Shown here piece by piece: positions 5,557 through 7,561 of a DNA stretch of 7,561 nt. Where the stretch lies: positions 1 to 7,561 of the forward strand of contig SLAN01000013.1 of assembly GCA_007126865.1 (NCBI GenBank). The letters are read 5' to 3'. The position numbers and the translations under genes are program-made. Numbering within the stretch: the first letter of the stretch is position 1; every line of letters starts with the position of its first letter. The notes under the pieces were generated by a model that was not told the origin of the DNA, ran no database searches, and saw only the letters and a list, made by a program, of their open reading frames with translations. Source of the stretch: Spirochaetales bacterium (lineage in GTDB: Bacteria; Spirochaetota; Spirochaetia; DSM-27196; SKKC01).

Positions 5557-7561
5557 GTGTTTCTGAAATCGATCGAACTGTTCGGATTCAAGAGCTTCGC
5601 CGATCGCTGCAAGCTCGAATTCACCGACGGGGTGAGCGCGCTGCTCGGTCCGAACGGGTGCGGCAAGAGTAATGTTGTCGATGCGATCAAATGGGTGCTC
5701 GGTGAGCAGGCGAGCAGGAGCCTGCGCGCCGACCGGATGGAAGATGTCATTTTCAACGGCACCGAGAATCGGAAGGCGCTGAACGTTGCCGAAGTAACGC
5801 TCACCCTTGCCAATGACGAAGGCATCCTGCCGATCGATCAGAGTGAGATCGCCGTTCGGCGCCGCCTCTATCGAAGCGGCGAAAGTGAGTACTCGATCAA
5901 CAATACCCCCGTGAAGTTGCGCGAATTGCGCGAGCTCTTCTACGACACCGGGATCGGAAAGACCGCCTACTCGATCATGGAACAGGGCAAGATCGATCAG
6001 GTTCTTTCCAACAAGCCGGAGGAACGACGCACCATTTTCGAGGAAGCGGCGACGATCACGCGCTACCGGTTCAAGGGACAGGAGGCGGAACGCAAGCTCC
6101 AACGCACAGAAGAGAACGTGCAGCAGGTCGAAAACATCCTGAACGAGGTCTCGAAGAGCTATACCAATCTCGAGAAGCAGGCAAAGAAGACCGTCCAATA
6201 CAGGGAGCTGAAGGACCGCATTTTCGGGCTCGAGCTCGACCGCGAGCTGCTGAAGCTCAAACGGCTACTCGAGGACCGCGATTCCCGCGAGCGGCGACTC
6301 AAGCAGGCGACCGAGCGCCGCGACGCCATACGAGAGAAGATCGACAGCGCCAACGAGAATGTCGAAACGAGTCTCGACGAGGTCAACGAGATGGAGAGTA
6401 CGCTCGTCGAGAAGCAGAAACAACTGTACGGCATGGAGATCGAGCGCGGAAACTTCGAAGGGCGCATCAACATGATCGAGGAACGCCGGCAGGAGCTCCG
6501 CGAGAAGATCGAAGCCGATACCACGCGCGAGAAGAGCATCGAGACGAAAATCGAAGCAGGCGAGCGTGATCTCACCGATCGCGGAAAGCAACTCGAAGAG
6601 CTCGCCGAGCGAATGGAAGATGTCAAGCGCAATATCGCCGATTTCGAACAGCACATAGAGCAGGCGAACGATACGATCCGGGAAAACAGCGAGGCGGCCG
6701 AACGCAGCCGCGGCCGGATTCGGGAACTGGAGGCGGAGGCGGAGGCGCTGTCCGAGGAGCTTCGCGGGCTTACCGATACGATCGTTACCGAGCTCGATAC
6801 GCGACTGAAGGAGTCGGGCTACCGCGGGGCCGATCGGCAAGCGCGTTCGGATGAGCTCGACCGGATGTATGCGAGCCTCACGCGCACGGTGAGCTCGCGT
6901 CGAAGCCAGCTCCGTGACCGGATCATGACCGCCTCCGACGACAACACGGCTGCCCTTCGAACGGCCGCCGAGGCCGGCGGGGAGGCACTCGAGGCGATCG
7001 AAGCGATCTCGCTCCAACTGGGCGAGGCGATCGAGGCGTTCCGCAACTCCATTCCGGAGTTTCTCGACGAGTTTCTCGCTCCGGAGGGAACACTCACCCG
7101 CAAGCGTACGATCGACGAGCGAAGCGATGCGATCCGCTCGGAAATCCGCTCGTTGCGCGAGGAGATCGACTCGCGGGAGAAGGCGAGCCGTCAGCTGACC
7201 GAGCGGATTAACGAGTACCGCGCAACGCTCGAACAGATGCGGATGAACGAGGTGCAGCTTCGCACGCGCTCGCAGGCACAGCGGGAGGCGCACGAGCGAG
7301 CAAAGTCCGATATCGCCGAGCTGCAGAATACGCTCGAAGAAAACCGGCGCAGCGTAGCCGAATCCCGGCGGCGTCTCGAGGAGTTCGGCACGCAGCTGAC
7401 CGACCTCGAGAAGCAACGCGACGAGCTGTCCGGCCGCGAAGAAACGCTGAAAAAGGAGCTCCAGCAACTCGAGGAGACGATCTCCCGCCGCAACAAGGAG
7501 CTCGCTGAACGGGAGCGGGCGGTGAAGGGGATGATGAACGACCTCGCGAAGGCGCAGGCCG
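5557..7561 (+). CDS. smc: SMC-family chromosome segregation ATPase, 3' end beyond the window
   Basis: The frame opens at GTG 5557 and stays open for 668 codons to the right edge. Residues 1-165 are the N-terminal ATPase head: FLKSIELFGFKSFADR, Walker A GPNGCGKSN (31-39), then AYSIMEQGKIDQVL with Q-loop Q143, and KPEERRTIFEEAA. Residues about 170-405 are heptad-rich coiled coil. Residues about 409-528 break the coil (KESGYRGADRQ, then an Ala/Glu-rich stretch, then FRNSIPEFLDEFLAPEG). Coiled coil resumes from about 529 to the edge. The C-terminal head with Walker B and signature motif must lie outside. Known SMCs bind and compact DNA as dimers joined at a hinge. No glycine-rich hinge is seen by residue 668, although the canonical one starts near 500. 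A shorter, P115-like spirochaete SMC is likely. Confidence 0.93.
   Translation, partial: MFLKSIELFGFKSFADRCKLEFTDGVSALLGPNGCGKSNVVDAIKWVLGEQASRSLRADRMEDVIFNGTENRKALNVAEVTLTLANDEGILPIDQSEIAVRRRLYRSGESEYSINNTPVKLRELRELFYDTGIGKTAYSIMEQGKIDQVLSNKPEERRTIFEEAATITRYRFKGQEAERKLQRTEENVQQVENILNEVSKSYTNLEKQAKKTVQYRELKDRIFGLELDRELLKLKRLLEDRDSRERRLKQATERRDAIREKIDSANENVETSLDEVNEMESTLVEKQKQLYGMEIERGNFEGRINMIEERRQELREKIEADTTREKSIETKIEAGERDLTDRGKQLEELAERMEDVKRNIADFEQHIEQANDTIRENSEAAERSRGRIRELEAEAEALSEELRGLTDTIVTELDTRLKESGYRGADRQARSDELDRMYASLTRTVSSRRSQLRDRIMTASDDNTAALRTAAEAGGEALEAIEAISLQLGEAIEAFRNSIPEFLDEFLAPEGTLTRKRTIDERSDAIRSEIRSLREEIDSREKASRQLTERINEYRATLEQMRMNEVQLRTRSQAQREAHERAKSDIAELQNTLEENRRSVAESRRRLEEFGTQLTDLEKQRDELSGREETLKKELQQLEETISRRNKELAERERAVKGMMNDLAKAQA

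Noticed and set aside
5260..7496. Long minus-strand open frames of 312 and 400 codons, rich in Leu, Arg and Ser
   Set aside because: They lie opposite the smc coding frame, have no ribosome sites or recognisable domains, and follow from its Glu/Arg-rich GC-biased codons.

Overview
The window is GC-rich bacterial chromosome with no phage, plasmid or transposase gene. It most likely comes from a free-living spirochaete. The main reason is the cluster of a PUR-domain nucleic-acid-binding protein (BpuR/DUF3276 type), RNase HII and an SMC ATPase. From memory, these three are also neighbours in Borrelia (bb0047, bb0046, bb0045). The visible part of the SMC also lacks a canonical hinge where one is expected. 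The genus cannot be told from this sequence alone.

Left half, all on the minus strand (transcribed right to left): a secreted SIMPL/DUF541 protein (3125-3847), a 150-230 nt gap, then two tandem paralogues of the class C beta-lactamase-like serine hydrolase family (1466-2896 and 78-1469) that overlap by ATGA. A possible further gene starts at 51 and runs off the left edge. The upstream hydrolase keeps all three active-site motifs. The downstream one is full length but has lost all of them (SxxK to QLSR, YxN to ESS, HxG to HSA), so it looks like a conserved pseudoenzyme co-translated with its active sister.

Middle: a tRNA-Gly(TCC) on the plus strand with a good promoter and an intrinsic terminator about 140 nt downstream. 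Right half: bpuR (plus), rnhB (minus, overlapping the bpuR 3' end by 80 nt), and smc (plus, running off the right edge after 668 codons). smc is divergent from rnhB across a 293-nt spacer.

The most unusual non-coding feature is a dispersed, structured repeat. A 126-bp copy with near-perfect inverted arms (4109-4234) lies between tRNA-Gly and its terminator. A diverged copy in the same orientation (about 2929-3066) lies in the leader of the hydrolase operon and overlaps the longest possible reading frame of its first gene. A short palindrome made only of the element's ends (5459-5487) lies in the smc leader. No transposase is visible. The family behaves like a MITE/REP-type element, and all three copies probably lie inside transcripts.
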